Assembly (NCBI GenBank): GCA_024234615.1
Contig: JACKNY010000001.1
Coordinates: 1,702,501 to 1,766,500 of the forward strand
Direction: 5' to 3'
Length of the DNA stretch: 64,000 nucleotides
From: Pseudomonadales bacterium
GTDB lineage: Bacteria; Pseudomonadota; Gammaproteobacteria; Pseudomonadales; IMCC2047
Shown: one piece after another, positions 1 through 9,527 of the stretch
Numbering within the stretch: position 1 is the first letter of the stretch
How the letters are laid out: every line of letters begins with the position of its first letter
The notes under the pieces: generated by a model
Databases searched by the model: none
Told to the model about the DNA's origin: nothing
What the model saw: only the letters and a program-made list of their open reading frames with translations
Made by a program: the position numbers and the translations under genes

Positions 1-347
1 AATATTTTCTGACCGTTATAAATATCGTCAATAAACATATTCAACGCTTGCAAACGCTGCGTTAAACCCTGTTCAGCAACCGCCCACTCTTTCGCGGCAA
101 TTACCCGAGGAATAATGTCGAACGGCCAATCACGATCGATATTGCCGGCGTCACTATAAACCGTAAAGGTAATGCCCATGGTGGTAATGGCCACTTCCGC
201 CGCGTGCTTACGTGCGCCAATTTCTTCACTTTTAAGCTTGTGCAGATAGCTAACAATGGCACGGGCATGCTTTCGCGCATTGCCCGGTGTGCTAATAAGC
301 TCATCGTAAAATGGCGCTGAGTTGTATGCGTTCCAGTCGATTCCCAT
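1..347 (-). CDS. Circularly permuted ATP-grasp protein (N-terminal part, cut by window edge)
   Basis: Only the first about 115 residues are in the window; the gene runs off the left edge. The translation begins MGIDWNAYNSAPFYDELIS and continues with a stretch ending in GLTQRLQALNMFIDDIYN. I recognise this as the start of the circularly permuted type 2 ATP-grasp family (DUF404/407), which is found beside alpha-E and transglutaminase-like genes. The family is predicted to form amide or peptide bonds, but its substrate is not known. The ATG at 347 is the first good start. The gene is divergent from the DUF2126 transglutaminase at 1155, its usual partner, with a dead gene lying between them. Confidence 0.8.
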   Translation of the reverse strand, partial: MGIDWNAYNSAPFYDELISTPGNARKHARAIVSYLHKLKSEEIGARKHAAEVAITTMGITFTVYSDAGNIDRDWPFDIIPRVIAAKEWAVAEQGLTQRLQALNMFIDDIYNGQKI

Positions 348-403
348 ACATTTCCATCGTCTTATACAATTAAAAACTCAGTGTAAAGCGAATTAAAAAA
401 TAA

Positions 404-595
404 GTCGAATCAGTAATATTTATCTGTAGCACATCCTACAGTGTCCGTAGTCCAGAGGTTCTCGAGTTATTCCGATTATTGGAAGCGAAATGTGTTAAAC
501 TCCCCAACAGCACGATCAAGCATATCGGTTTTAAAAAACCAATATTCCTCCTCCCTCAATTGCAGAAGCAAGTCCATCGTGCTTGTGAAATGTAA
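404..595 (+). other. Start-less open frame, possible gene remnant
   Basis: This stretch is open for 63 codons and ends at a TAA at 593-595. It has no ATG before its last codon. The translation looks protein-like, for example PEVLELFRLLEAKCVKLP followed by NSTIKHIGFKKPIFLLPQ, and is in the same frame as the pseudogene that starts at 641. I do not recognise the family. It may be the decayed end of a lost gene or a chance open frame. Apart from this, 348-640 holds nothing I can name. Confidence 0.2.
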
Positions 596-640
596 AGTCA
601 GCACATGCTGGAACTCAGTCCTCAAGTGCAAGGAAATACC

Positions 641-1022
641 ATGAACACATTATCCATTGGCGTCGTTGGCGCCTCGAAAAAAGAGGATGAGTGGCGTGTT
701 CCGATCCATCCTGGCCATGTGACGCTAAGAGCAGGCGCGCATGTTGATCGTTGAACATGATGGCTCAGAGAGGCCTTTGTCGGATTTAATTAGCGAATCC
801 GGCATTATTATAAATGGCGTCTTTCAAGACACTAACCACCCTATTGATTTTGTGATTGAAGAGGAAAAATCCTGCCTTAATCCTGGCTGCTTGTTCATTC
901 ACCTACCATTGCCGCCGGACGTGATAGCTGGCAGAACAATGAGACCATTCGCCGAGCGATCAATATTGATCAAGGCATCATTCAAAAACCGAATATTCTG
1001 GCCTTTCAAAATCGAGCATTAG
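641..1022 (+). pseudogene. Remnant of N5-(carboxyethyl)ornithine synthase / alanine dehydrogenase-like gene
   Basis: The ATG at 641 opens a frame reading MNTLSIGVVGASKKEDEWR then VPIHPGHV. This is the typical start of the alanine dehydrogenase/transhydrogenase-type N domain, closest in my memory to carboxyethylornithine synthases. It stops at a TGA (752-754) after 37 residues. A second frame (741-1022) continues with IIINGVFQDTNHPIDFVIEE, which resembles the internal NGxxQDxxxPxxFVxEEE block of the same family, a block that lies well beyond residue 100 in intact proteins. The gene has therefore lost a long internal piece, shifted frame and lost its C-terminus. Intact members are about 330-400 residues. 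It should be non-functional. Confidence 0.6.
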
Positions 1023-1154
1023 ATTATCCTCATACTGTCATGTAGGTTATTTTAGTATTAGATGGTATTTGGGGGCTGACCTCATAAGGCCTTACTATTT
1101 ATCTATAGTTACAGGTATCATATAAAATTCATTCCTGTGTAGACGCCCCGCAAA

Positions 1155-4100
1155 ATGACCATAAAAGTAGCTCTCAAACACCATACTGCTTATCACTTTG
1201 ACCGCCCCGTCACTATCGGGCCTCACATCGTTAGACTGCGTCCTGCACCACATAGTCGAACACCCATTAGCGCCTATTCATTAAAGATACAACCAAAAAA
1301 TCACTTTATTAATTGGCAACAGGATGCCTTCGGCAACTATCTCGCCAGAATCGTTTTCCCGGAGAAAGCGCGCCAGCTTGTTGTCGATGTTGAATTAATT
1401 GCTGAGATGACTGTGATTAACCCCTTCGATTTTTTTCTCGAAGAATCAGCCGAACACTTTCCTTTTAGGTATGGCGAACAAGAGCAGATTGATCTGGCCC
1501 CCTATTTGCGCATTCATGAGAATGGGCCGTTGCTGCAAAGGTATCTCGGATCAATTAATCTCAAACGCCAACAAACGGCGAATTTCCTAGTCGAGGTTAA
1601 CAGCAAACTCCAGCAACATATCAATTATTTGATTCGCATGGAGCCTGGCGTACAAAGCTGCGAAGTAACACTGGAAAAGAAAATCGGCTCTTGCCGTGAC
1701 ACTGCCTGGCTACTGGTGCAAATACTGCGACATCTAGGTTTAGCCGCGCGTTTTGTGTCTGGCTATTTGGTGCAATTAACCGCCGACCAAAAGTCGCTTG
1801 ATGGGCCGAGCGGGCCTGAGCAAGACTTTACTGATCTACATGCCTGGGCGGAAGTCTATGTGCCCGGCGCTGGCTGGATCGGTTTAGATCCAACTTCCGG
1901 GCTGTTTGCCGGTGAAGGCCATATCCCTTTGTCCTGTACTCCTGAACCAAGTTCAGCTGCGCCTATCAGCGGAGCGACCGACAAGTGCGAGGTCGAATTC
2001 AAGCATTCCAACCAGGTCTTACGCATCCACGAAGACCCGCGCGTCACCAAGCCTTTCACGGAAGATCAATGGCAATCAATTTTACGCCTAGGTGACGAGG
2101 TAGATCAGCAGTTAGAACAACAGGATGTGCGTCTCACGATGGGCGGCGAACCAACTTTTGTATCCATTGACGATATGGAAGGCGCAGAGTGGAATATCGC
2201 CGCACTCGGTAAAGATAAGCGCCGTTTAGCTGGCGAATTATTATTGCGTCTGCGGGAGAAGTTTACTTCCGGTGCAGTACTACACTACGGTCAAGGTAAA
2301 TGGTATCCAGGCGAGCCCTTACCACGTTGGGCTCTATCGGCATACTGGCGCGAAGATGGCGAAGCGCTTTGGCAGGATAACAAGTGGCTAGCGGATGAGG
2401 CAACCGATTACCAGTTAACCTCGGCGGATGCCCACCAATTTATCCAAGCCTTAGCCAAACAATTACAGCTTCCTGAAAGCCATATTGTTAGCGGTTACGA
2501 AGATGTTTTTTACTATTTATGGAAGGAAGGACGCTTGCCGCCGAATGTCGACGTGCTCGACAACAAGCTCAGCAACGGCCTGGAACGCGACCGCGTACGC
2601 CAATTGTTCGAAAAAGGCTTAGACAAAGTCACTGGCTACGTGCTGCCAATTCACCGTCACGAAACGCAACCGCGCTGGGTCTCCAACCAATGGCATTTTC
2701 GCGCGCAACAGATGTTCCTCACGCCAGGCGATTCCCCCATGGGTTTACGTTTACCCTTAGATAGCCTGCAATGGGTAGAGCCAAAAAAACGCCCTCTATC
2801 CCCCGCCCGAGACCCCTTTAGCAAGCGCGGCGCACTACCCGCATTGGGCAAACTGGCAAAAACGCAGCAGCAACCGGTGGCTGAACAATTGCTCGAAGAG
2901 GAGTCAGCATCGAAGTTCACCACCACGGCCATCTGTGTGGAAGTCCGATCAGGTCGACTGCACATATTTTTCCCCCCTTTGACGCACTTTGAGGATTGGG
3001 CCGAGCTAATTCATGCGGTTGAACAGGTTGCGGCGACACTTAAAATACCGGTGATCCTGGAAGGCTACACGCCACCGCACGATCCGCGCATTAAAAAATT
3101 ATCCGTCACACCAGACCCCGGCGTTATCGAAGTTAATATCCATCCCGCGAAGAGCTGGCGCGAGATCGTAGAGACGACCGAAACTCTCTATGAGGAAGCA
3201 CGCCAAACACGCCTGGGAACGGAAAAGTTTATGCTTGATGGCCGCCACAGCGGTACCGGCGGCGGTAATCATGTCACCTTGGGTGCCGCGAGCCCGATAG
3301 ACAGTCCCTTTTTACGTCGCCCTGAATTACTGCGCAGCTTAATCACCTATTGGCAAAACCACCCCAGTTTATCTTACCTGTTTTCTGGCTTATTTATCGG
3401 CCCAACCAGTCAGGCACCAAGGGTCGATGAAGCCCGCGATGGCCATCTACATGAACTAGAAATTGCATTTGATCAACTACCACCGGGTGATAGCCAGCAA
3501 CCCTGGCTGGTGGACCGAGTGCTGCGTAACTTTCTGGTCGACTTGACCGGTAACACTCACCGTTCTGAGTTTTGTATCGATAAACTCTACTCGCCCGATA
3601 GCGCCACCGGGCGCTTGGGCCTGGTTGAGTTTCGCAACTTTGAAATGCCGCCGCACGCCCGCATGAGTGCCGTGCAACTCCTGTTGCTACGTAGTTTAGT
3701 GGCGGATTTTTGGCAGCGGCCGCTGCAAAGACCGCTGGTACGCTGGGGTACGCAATTGCATGACCGCTTTATGTTGCCCTATTTCGTTTGGGAAGATTTC
3801 AAGTCGGTAATCGAACATTTACAGCTAGCCGGTTACGCCTTCGATATGGATTGGTTCGCACCCTTTTTTGAATTCCGCTTTCCGCACATCGGCAGAATGC
3901 AGGCTGGCAGTATGACTTTGGATTTGCGTGCAGCAATCGAACCTTGGCATGTCCTAGGCGAAGAAAGTGGCGCACAGGGCACCGCGCGCTACGTTGACTC
4001 GTCGCTGGAACGGATTCAGATCAAAGTTCAGGGTCTGGTTAGCGAGCGTTATCGCATTAGCTGTAATGGTATCGCTTTGCCCTTACATTCAACCGGTACT

Positions 4101-4433
4101 CACGGTGAATACGTTGCCGGGGTGCGCTACAAAGCTTGGGGGGCTCATTCCGCATTGCATCCGACTATCGGCGTACATACGCCGCTCACGTTCGATCTGG
4201 TTGATGTCTGGAATCGCAAATCCTTGGGTGGCTGCACCTACCACGTGTCACATCCCGGTGGACGCAACTACGACACCTTTCCGGTGAATGCGAACGAAGC
4301 TGAAGCCCGCCGAATTGCGCGCTTTGTCAAACAGGGACACTCCCAAGGCACCATTGATGTCGCAGCTCCTATCGTGCAAGCGGAGCATCCATTTACCCTG
4401 GACTTGCGCCAGTTTTCCAACTATGGCTGGTGA
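1155..4433 (+). CDS. DUF2126 transglutaminase-like protein
   Basis: The 1092-residue protein has three parts: a bacterial transglutaminase N-terminal domain (about 1-110), a papain-like transglutaminase core (about 150-250) and a long DUF2126 region (about 300-1092). The catalytic triad is visible as C180 in KKIGSCRDTAW, H229 in DLHAWAEVYV and D245 in WIGLDPTSG. Length and order match the standard family form. The family is usually encoded with alpha-E and circularly permuted ATP-grasp proteins, and a peptide-ligation or peptide-modification system has been predicted. The substrate is unknown. Here the ATP-grasp gene is divergent at 347. The gene is convergent with the M50 protease gene, leaving only 16 bases between stop codons. 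No strong ribosome-binding site precedes the ATG. Confidence 0.88.
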   Translation: MTIKVALKHHTAYHFDRPVTIGPHIVRLRPAPHSRTPISAYSLKIQPKNHFINWQQDAFGNYLARIVFPEKARQLVVDVELIAEMTVINPFDFFLEESAEHFPFRYGEQEQIDLAPYLRIHENGPLLQRYLGSINLKRQQTANFLVEVNSKLQQHINYLIRMEPGVQSCEVTLEKKIGSCRDTAWLLVQILRHLGLAARFVSGYLVQLTADQKSLDGPSGPEQDFTDLHAWAEVYVPGAGWIGLDPTSGLFAGEGHIPLSCTPEPSSAAPISGATDKCEVEFKHSNQVLRIHEDPRVTKPFTEDQWQSILRLGDEVDQQLEQQDVRLTMGGEPTFVSIDDMEGAEWNIAALGKDKRRLAGELLLRLREKFTSGAVLHYGQGKWYPGEPLPRWALSAYWREDGEALWQDNKWLADEATDYQLTSADAHQFIQALAKQLQLPESHIVSGYEDVFYYLWKEGRLPPNVDVLDNKLSNGLERDRVRQLFEKGLDKVTGYVLPIHRHETQPRWVSNQWHFRAQQMFLTPGDSPMGLRLPLDSLQWVEPKKRPLSPARDPFSKRGALPALGKLAKTQQQPVAEQLLEEESASKFTTTAICVEVRSGRLHIFFPPLTHFEDWAELIHAVEQVAATLKIPVILEGYTPPHDPRIKKLSVTPDPGVIEVNIHPAKSWREIVETTETLYEEARQTRLGTEKFMLDGRHSGTGGGNHVTLGAASPIDSPFLRRPELLRSLITYWQNHPSLSYLFSGLFIGPTSQAPRVDEARDGHLHELEIAFDQLPPGDSQQPWLVDRVLRNFLVDLTGNTHRSEFCIDKLYSPDSATGRLGLVEFRNFEMPPHARMSAVQLLLLRSLVADFWQRPLQRPLVRWGTQLHDRFMLPYFVWEDFKSVIEHLQLAGYAFDMDWFAPFFEFRFPHIGRMQAGSMTLDLRAAIEPWHVLGEESGAQGTARYVDSSLERIQIKVQGLVSERYRISCNGIALPLHSTGTHGEYVAGVRYKAWGAHSALHPTIGVHTPLTFDLVDVWNRKSLGGCTYHVSHPGGRNYDTFPVNANEAEARRIARFVKQGHSQGTIDVAAPIVQAEHPFTLDLRQFSNYGW

Positions 4434-4449
4434 AAAACCATCTGTGCCG

Positions 4450-5088
4450 CTAAACAAAACTAATATAAGGAATCAACGCCGCGCTGAACGACATCAGAAA
4501 ATGGAAAATCGGTACGCCGAGCACACTTAGCAGAATCAGGCCAATAAAAACCAAGGAGCCATAGCGCGAATTGAAATAATCATATTGGCTGCTTAGCCTG
4601 GGTGGCAATAGCCAGGACATGATATAATGCCCATCGAGTGGGCCCATAGGAATAAGATTAAATAACATCAGTAACAAATTGATTTGAGAAAGAATTGTTA
4701 AAGCAAGCGCTGGTGGATCAGAGAAAGTAAAGGCACCTGTTTTTAACCCCCACAACAGTAGGTTCACTGATAGGATCGCCAGCAACAAATTCATCAGTGG
4801 CCCTGCCGCAGCCACTGCGGCACCGGCCCAAGGCTGTTTCATTTTATTAGGGCTAATAGGCACAGGTTTGGCATAACCAAAACCAACCAGCACCACCATC
4901 AACAGACCTAATGGATCCACATGGGCGGCAGGGTTCAATGTAAGCCGACCCATTTTCTCTGCGGTATCATCGCCCAACATTTTCGCCGATCTGGCGTGAC
5001 CATACTCATGCAGGGTTAGTGAAAAAATAATAGCGACCAGAATAATTCCAAAAACCAGCACTTGCCCGTTGTATAGTAATGACAGCAT
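4450..5088 (-). CDS. Site-2 protease family (M50) membrane metalloprotease
   Basis: This 212-residue membrane protein carries the zinc motif HEYGH (H27, E28, H31) in its first membrane segment and the second M50 motif NLIPMGPLDG near residue 140, where the Asp is the third metal ligand. About five to six hydrophobic segments are visible. It lacks a PDZ domain, so it belongs to the short YwhC-like branch rather than RseP. Proteases of this family cleave membrane-embedded substrates, but the substrate here is unknown. It is convergent with the transglutaminase gene, and nothing in the sequence links the two functionally. Confidence 0.85.
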   Translation of the reverse strand: MLSLLYNGQVLVFGIILVAIIFSLTLHEYGHARSAKMLGDDTAEKMGRLTLNPAAHVDPLGLLMVVLVGFGYAKPVPISPNKMKQPWAGAAVAAAGPLMNLLLAILSVNLLLWGLKTGAFTFSDPPALALTILSQINLLLMLFNLIPMGPLDGHYIMSWLLPPRLSSQYDYFNSRYGSLVFIGLILLSVLGVPIFHFLMSFSAALIPYISFV

Positions 5089-5363
5089 GAAAACGCTTTC
5101 CCTAAAAAAATACAGACCGCATTCTAGCAGCTTGATTCGAAAATAAATTTGTTGCCAGCAAGAAAATGCGTTTTAAAGACATGACAACAGCTTGAGGCTA
5201 ACCCCTTATAAACGCCGGTTTGTAATACAACAGCACTTTCGTTAGAATGCACGCCCTTTCCACTCGCCGTTTCGAAACATACCCCGCCGATTGGTTGTAC
5301 TGTATCCGCTCAGCATCGCTGAGGCGAATCGTTATTTATTTTCTTGTTTTTTGAGCCCACTAG

Positions 5364-6929
5364 ATGTTTGAGTTTCACCCCAGTAAAGTCGCTACCTGCA
5401 AGAATGATCTACTCTCCGGTTTAACCGTCGCCCTCGCCCTTGTTCCTGAAGCTGTTGCGTTCGCCTTTGTGGCAGGCGTTGAGCCGCTGGTGGGGCTATA
5501 TGCGGCCTTTATGGTGGGCTTAATCACCGCCTGTATCGGCGGACGCCCCGGCATGATCTCAGGTGCTACCGGCGCTTTGGCGGTGGTAATGGTCGCCCTG
5601 GTTGCCGATCATGGCGTGGAATATTTATTCGCTACGGTAGTGCTGATGGGTCTGTTACAGATTCTCGCGGGCTGTTTAAAACTGGGGAAATTTATCCGCA
5701 TGGTACCTCATCCCGTCATGCTCGGTTTTGTGAACGGCCTGGCAATAGTAATTTTTCTTGCCCAGCTCAGCCAGTTTGGCGTCAACGGCGAGCCCGGCTG
5801 GTTAAATAATACCTTTATGGAAGGCACCATCATTGACGTTGCCTGGCTCCAGGGAGAACAGCTATACCTTCTTTTAGGTTTGGTATGTTTAACCATGGCT
5901 ATCATTCATTTTTTACCGAGATTTACCACGGCTATACCCTCATCACTGGCGGCCATTGTCGTGGTCAGTCTATTGGTCGTCAGTCTTGACCTGGACACCC
6001 GGGTGGTGGGAGACATCGCATCAATCAAAGGCGGCCTGCCCAGCTTTCACCTACCGTTGGTGCCATTCAACATTGAAACACTATGGATAATCCTACCCTA
6101 CTCAATCATTTTAGCCGCCATTGGCTTAATTGAGTCATTACTCACCCTACGTTTGGTAGACGAAATCACCGAGTCCCGCGGACGCGGTAATAAAGAATGC
6201 GTCGGTCAGGGTGTAGCAAACACTGTGACGGGCTTTTTTGGCGGCATGGGCGGCTGCGCGATGATCGGCCAAAGTATGATCAATGTAAACTCCGGCGGAC
6301 GTGGTCGACTCTCAGGCATCTCCGCTGCGCTGTTTCTGCTGCTGTTTATTCTTGTGGCCTCTTCATTAATCGAGCAAATCCCATTAGCCGCATTAATTGG
6401 CGTCATGTTTATCGTCGTCATCGGTACTTTTGAATGGAGTAGTTTTCGTATCATCGGCAAGGTGCCGCGTACCGATTCAATGGTGTTGATATTGGTGTCC
6501 GCGGTAACGGTCGCAACCGACCTTGCTGTTGCCGTTGTGGTGGGAGTCATCGTTTCGGCCATCGTCTTTGCCTGGGAACATGCTAAGCATATTCGTATTG
6601 AGGCACGCGAAGACCACAAGGGCTCTACGGTGTACGCAGTAATAGGCCCTTTGTTCTTCGGTTCTGTAACCTCTTTTCTCGAGCGCTTTGATCCACAACA
6701 GGATAATGATGAAGTTGTCATCGACTTCGCCCGCTCCCGTGTTGCAGACCATTCGGGGCTGGAAGCCATTGATACGCTGGCGGAACGCTACCTAAACGCT
6801 AACAAAAAACTGCACCTGGTGCACTTGAGCGCCGAGTGCCGAAAACTATTACGCAAAGCGGGTAATTTGGTAGAAGTGAACGTCATTGAAGACCCCAAAT
6901 ACTTTGTCGCGGAAGATAGCCTTGCCTAA
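5364..6929 (+). CDS. SulP family anion permease with STAS domain
   Basis: The 521-residue protein has a SulP membrane domain (about 15-400) with many hydrophobic helices, then a cytoplasmic STAS domain (about 420-510) that includes RVADHSGLEAID. The N-terminal LTVALALVPEAVAFAF and the EITESRGRGNKECVGQGVANT block are typical of bacterial SulP proteins. The family carries sulfate, bicarbonate, dicarboxylates and other anions, and sequence alone does not give the substrate here. It is a single gene; the next gene, on the opposite strand, ends 8 bases downstream. The 275-base upstream region contains a short hairpin CTCAGC-atc-GCTGAG but nothing I can assign. Confidence 0.88.
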   Translation: MFEFHPSKVATCKNDLLSGLTVALALVPEAVAFAFVAGVEPLVGLYAAFMVGLITACIGGRPGMISGATGALAVVMVALVADHGVEYLFATVVLMGLLQILAGCLKLGKFIRMVPHPVMLGFVNGLAIVIFLAQLSQFGVNGEPGWLNNTFMEGTIIDVAWLQGEQLYLLLGLVCLTMAIIHFLPRFTTAIPSSLAAIVVVSLLVVSLDLDTRVVGDIASIKGGLPSFHLPLVPFNIETLWIILPYSIILAAIGLIESLLTLRLVDEITESRGRGNKECVGQGVANTVTGFFGGMGGCAMIGQSMINVNSGGRGRLSGISAALFLLLFILVASSLIEQIPLAALIGVMFIVVIGTFEWSSFRIIGKVPRTDSMVLILVSAVTVATDLAVAVVVGVIVSAIVFAWEHAKHIRIEAREDHKGSTVYAVIGPLFFGSVTSFLERFDPQQDNDEVVIDFARSRVADHSGLEAIDTLAERYLNANKKLHLVHLSAECRKLLRKAGNLVEVNVIEDPKYFVAEDSLA

Positions 6930-6937
6930 CGCGGGAA

Positions 6938-7150
6938 CTATTTCCGTAACGGATCCAGTACTGCTTCTTGCCCGTTGATTTTTATCTCTAAGGCTATTTG
7001 CATTAGGGTTCCAAGATTCCCTGATGGAAAGCCTTTGTTGGCGAACCAGAGTAGGTATTCCTCCGGCAGGTCAATAATCACTTTGCCTGCGTACTTGCCA
7101 AAGGGCATTTGGCTATTTGCCAGAGCCACTAGATGTTCCTTTTTAATCAT
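6938..7150 (-). CDS. DUF3820 family small protein
   Basis: This 70-residue protein contains MPFGKYAGKVIIDLPEEYL followed by WFANKGFPSGNLG, the hallmark of DUF3820, a small soluble family common in gammaproteobacteria. A fold related to exonuclease-associated domains has been suggested for it, but its role is not settled. I chose the ATG at 7150. A TTG two codons upstream is possible but has no better ribosome-binding site. It stands alone, convergent with the SulP gene and divergent from recQ. Confidence 0.8.
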   Translation of the reverse strand: MIKKEHLVALANSQMPFGKYAGKVIIDLPEEYLLWFANKGFPSGNLGTLMQIALEIKINGQEAVLDPLRK

Positions 7151-7397
7151 GATCAAATTTTCTTAGAGTATATTTTGCGCTAATCGACAATACTGAAGCA
7201 TCAGCCAGTATAATACAGGCCAGTTTGGGCAACGACCTGTTTACTCAAAATAGTTAGCAAGCCCGCAGATAGCGTAACAATCTATTTTCATTGCTATATT
7301 AATCGAGAAACATCTCATAACTAACTGTAATCAATGGATTTTAATAGCTCTAAAATAACATGGAAAAATATAATCTCTCTGACAGGAAGTCGTTGAC

Positions 7398-9527
7398 ATG
7401 ACCACCAGATCCCCCTTAGACATTTTACAAACCACTTTCGGCTACGACAGTTTCCGCGGTCCGCAAGCCGAGATTGTAGACACGCTCAGCCAGGGCGGCG
7501 ATGCCATGGTGCTGATGCCAACCGGTGGAGGCAAATCGCTTTGCTATCAAATCCCCGCGTTAATTCGACCTGGCGTCGGTATTGTTATTTCTCCCTTGAT
7601 TGCACTCATGCAGGATCAGGTCGACGCAATGATCCAACTCGGCATTCGCGCCGCCTTTCTCAACTCGACGCTGAATGCAGCTCAAACCAGAGAAATAGAA
7701 CAGCAGCTGCGCGATGGCCAACTGGATTTACTCTATATCGCGCCGGAACGGCTGAACCAACCACAGACATTCGAACTACTGCAACAAATTGCAATTGCCC
7801 TTTTTGCCATTGATGAGGCGCACTGCGTTTCCCAGTGGGGTCACGATTTTCGCGCCGACTATTTAAGCCTTAATGTGTTGCACAAACAGTTCCCGCTCAT
7901 TCCGCGCATCGCCCTCACCGCCACCGCTGATCAACGTACCCGTGATGAAATCATTCAGCGCTTGAGTCTTGCCAGCGCCAAACTCTTTGTCGCTGGTTTT
8001 GACCGCCCAAATATCCAATACCGAATAACGCAGAAAAATAACCCACGCCAGCAGCTGTTACGATTATTGAAAAATGAACATCCCAATGATGCCGGAATTG
8101 TTTATTGCTTATCACGCAAGAAAGTAGAAGCCACAGCACAATGGCTCTCCGAGCAGGGGTTTACCGCACTGCCCTACCACGCGGGGTTGGCAGCCACGAC
8201 GCGCCAGCAAAACCAGCAACGTTTTTTACGTGAGGATGCGGTCATTATTGTCGCCACGATTGCCTTTGGCATGGGAATTGATAAACCAGACGTGCGTTTC
8301 GTCGCCCACCTTGATCTCCCCAAAAGCATTGAAGCCTACTATCAGGAGACTGGTCGTGCGGGCCGCGACGGTACCCCAGCAACGGCCTGGATGACCTATG
8401 GCTTGCAGGACGTGGTCAAACTGCGCCAGATGGTAGAGGGTTCCGAAGCAGGAGAACAGCATAAACGCGCTGAGCTGCACAAACTCAATGCAATGCTGGG
8501 TCTGTGTGAAATTACCAGTTGCCGCCGCCATGCGTTGCTGCACTATTTTGGTGAAGACGCTCCCGTTAGCTGCGGTAATTGCGACACCTGCATCACGCCA
8601 GTGGAAACCTGGGATGGCACCGAGTCGACGCAAAAAGCGTTGAGTTGCGTCTACCGCACCGGGCAGCGCTTTGGCGTCAATCATGTGATTGATGTGCTGC
8701 TGGGTAATGAAACAGAAAAAATTCTTCAGCACCAACATCAGCAGATCAGCACCTTTGGTGTCGGTCGTGACCTGGATATTAATCAATGGCGCTCAGTGTT
8801 CCGGCAGCTGGTCGCACGCGGCTACCTTGCAGTTGATATCGCCGGATTTGGTGCGCTCAAGCTAGAGCAAAAATGTCGCCCGATCCTACGCGGCGAGCAA
8901 TCGATCAGTCTGCGTAAAGATGTGGTAGAAAAGGTCACCCGCAAAACATCGAAAAGCACCTTTAAAGGCCAAGACCCGGTGCTTTGGGAAGCGTTACGCA
9001 ACTGCCGCAAACAGCTGGCAGACGAACAGGGCGTTCCGCCTTTTGTGATTTTCCACGATGCCACGCTGATGGAAATGGCCAACCTGCTACCACAGACGCT
9101 CGAGCAGCTAAATCGCATCTCCGGTGTTGGCAAAAGCAAACTGGAAAAATATGGCCAGGCATTTCTGCAAATATTGCGTGAGCATCACAGCTACAGTACC
9201 GCAGCCGACGACAATGACACTGTCGCAGAGACGGCCAAACTTCTGAATACTGGCAAATCCATCGCTGAAGTTGCCAGACAGCGTGAGTTAAACGTAAGCA
9301 CCATCTACAGCCACCTGGCGACTTTGATCGAGACAGGAGTCATCGCTCTCGACCAGGCAGTCGAACTGCCGATTGAGGAAATAGAACAAATTGAAGATCT
9401 GATACTCGCCGCCGAGGAAGAAAATGGGATATTTCGACTTAAGCCGGTCTACGATGAGCTCAACGGGGCTTATGACTATGGTATTTTGCGTTGTATCCGT
9501 GCAGGCTTGCTGGCACGCTCACTTTAG
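7398..9527 (+). CDS. recQ: ATP-dependent DNA helicase RecQ
   Basis: The 709-residue helicase acts in the RecF recombination pathway and in repair of stalled forks. It shows a Walker A in MPTGGGKSLCYQIPAL, a DEAH box in IDEAHCVSQWGHDFRADY, helicase motif VI in QETGRAGRDG, and the four-cysteine zinc site (CEITSC ... CGNCDTC) that begins the RQC region. An HRDC domain follows (about 510-600), including LPQTLEQLNRISGVGKSKL. A further C-terminal helix-turn-helix stretch (about 620-700, KSIAEVARQRELNVSTIYSH) makes it longer than E. coli RecQ, as in many related RecQ proteins. A GACAGGAAG ribosome-binding site precedes the ATG. Confidence 0.95.
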   Translation: MTTRSPLDILQTTFGYDSFRGPQAEIVDTLSQGGDAMVLMPTGGGKSLCYQIPALIRPGVGIVISPLIALMQDQVDAMIQLGIRAAFLNSTLNAAQTREIEQQLRDGQLDLLYIAPERLNQPQTFELLQQIAIALFAIDEAHCVSQWGHDFRADYLSLNVLHKQFPLIPRIALTATADQRTRDEIIQRLSLASAKLFVAGFDRPNIQYRITQKNNPRQQLLRLLKNEHPNDAGIVYCLSRKKVEATAQWLSEQGFTALPYHAGLAATTRQQNQQRFLREDAVIIVATIAFGMGIDKPDVRFVAHLDLPKSIEAYYQETGRAGRDGTPATAWMTYGLQDVVKLRQMVEGSEAGEQHKRAELHKLNAMLGLCEITSCRRHALLHYFGEDAPVSCGNCDTCITPVETWDGTESTQKALSCVYRTGQRFGVNHVIDVLLGNETEKILQHQHQQISTFGVGRDLDINQWRSVFRQLVARGYLAVDIAGFGALKLEQKCRPILRGEQSISLRKDVVEKVTRKTSKSTFKGQDPVLWEALRNCRKQLADEQGVPPFVIFHDATLMEMANLLPQTLEQLNRISGVGKSKLEKYGQAFLQILREHHSYSTAADDNDTVAETAKLLNTGKSIAEVARQRELNVSTIYSHLATLIETGVIALDQAVELPIEEIEQIEDLILAAEEENGIFRLKPVYDELNGAYDYGILRCIRAGLLARSL

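Noticed and set aside
441..644. 67-codon frame upstream of the pseudogene
   Set aside because: Ser/Lys/Cys-rich translation without family features; the overlapping frame from 404 is more protein-like.
5303..5325. Hairpin CTCAGC-atc-GCTGAG upstream of the SulP gene
   Set aside because: Only six base pairs, no T run, and no sign of a riboswitch fold.
6206..6769. Minus-strand frame of 187 codons inside the SulP gene
   Set aside because: Antisense to conserved membrane and STAS sequence; Ser/Thr-rich shadow translation.
8226..8786. Long minus-strand frame of 186 codons inside recQ
   Set aside because: Fully antisense to conserved helicase sequence; explained by codon use of recQ.
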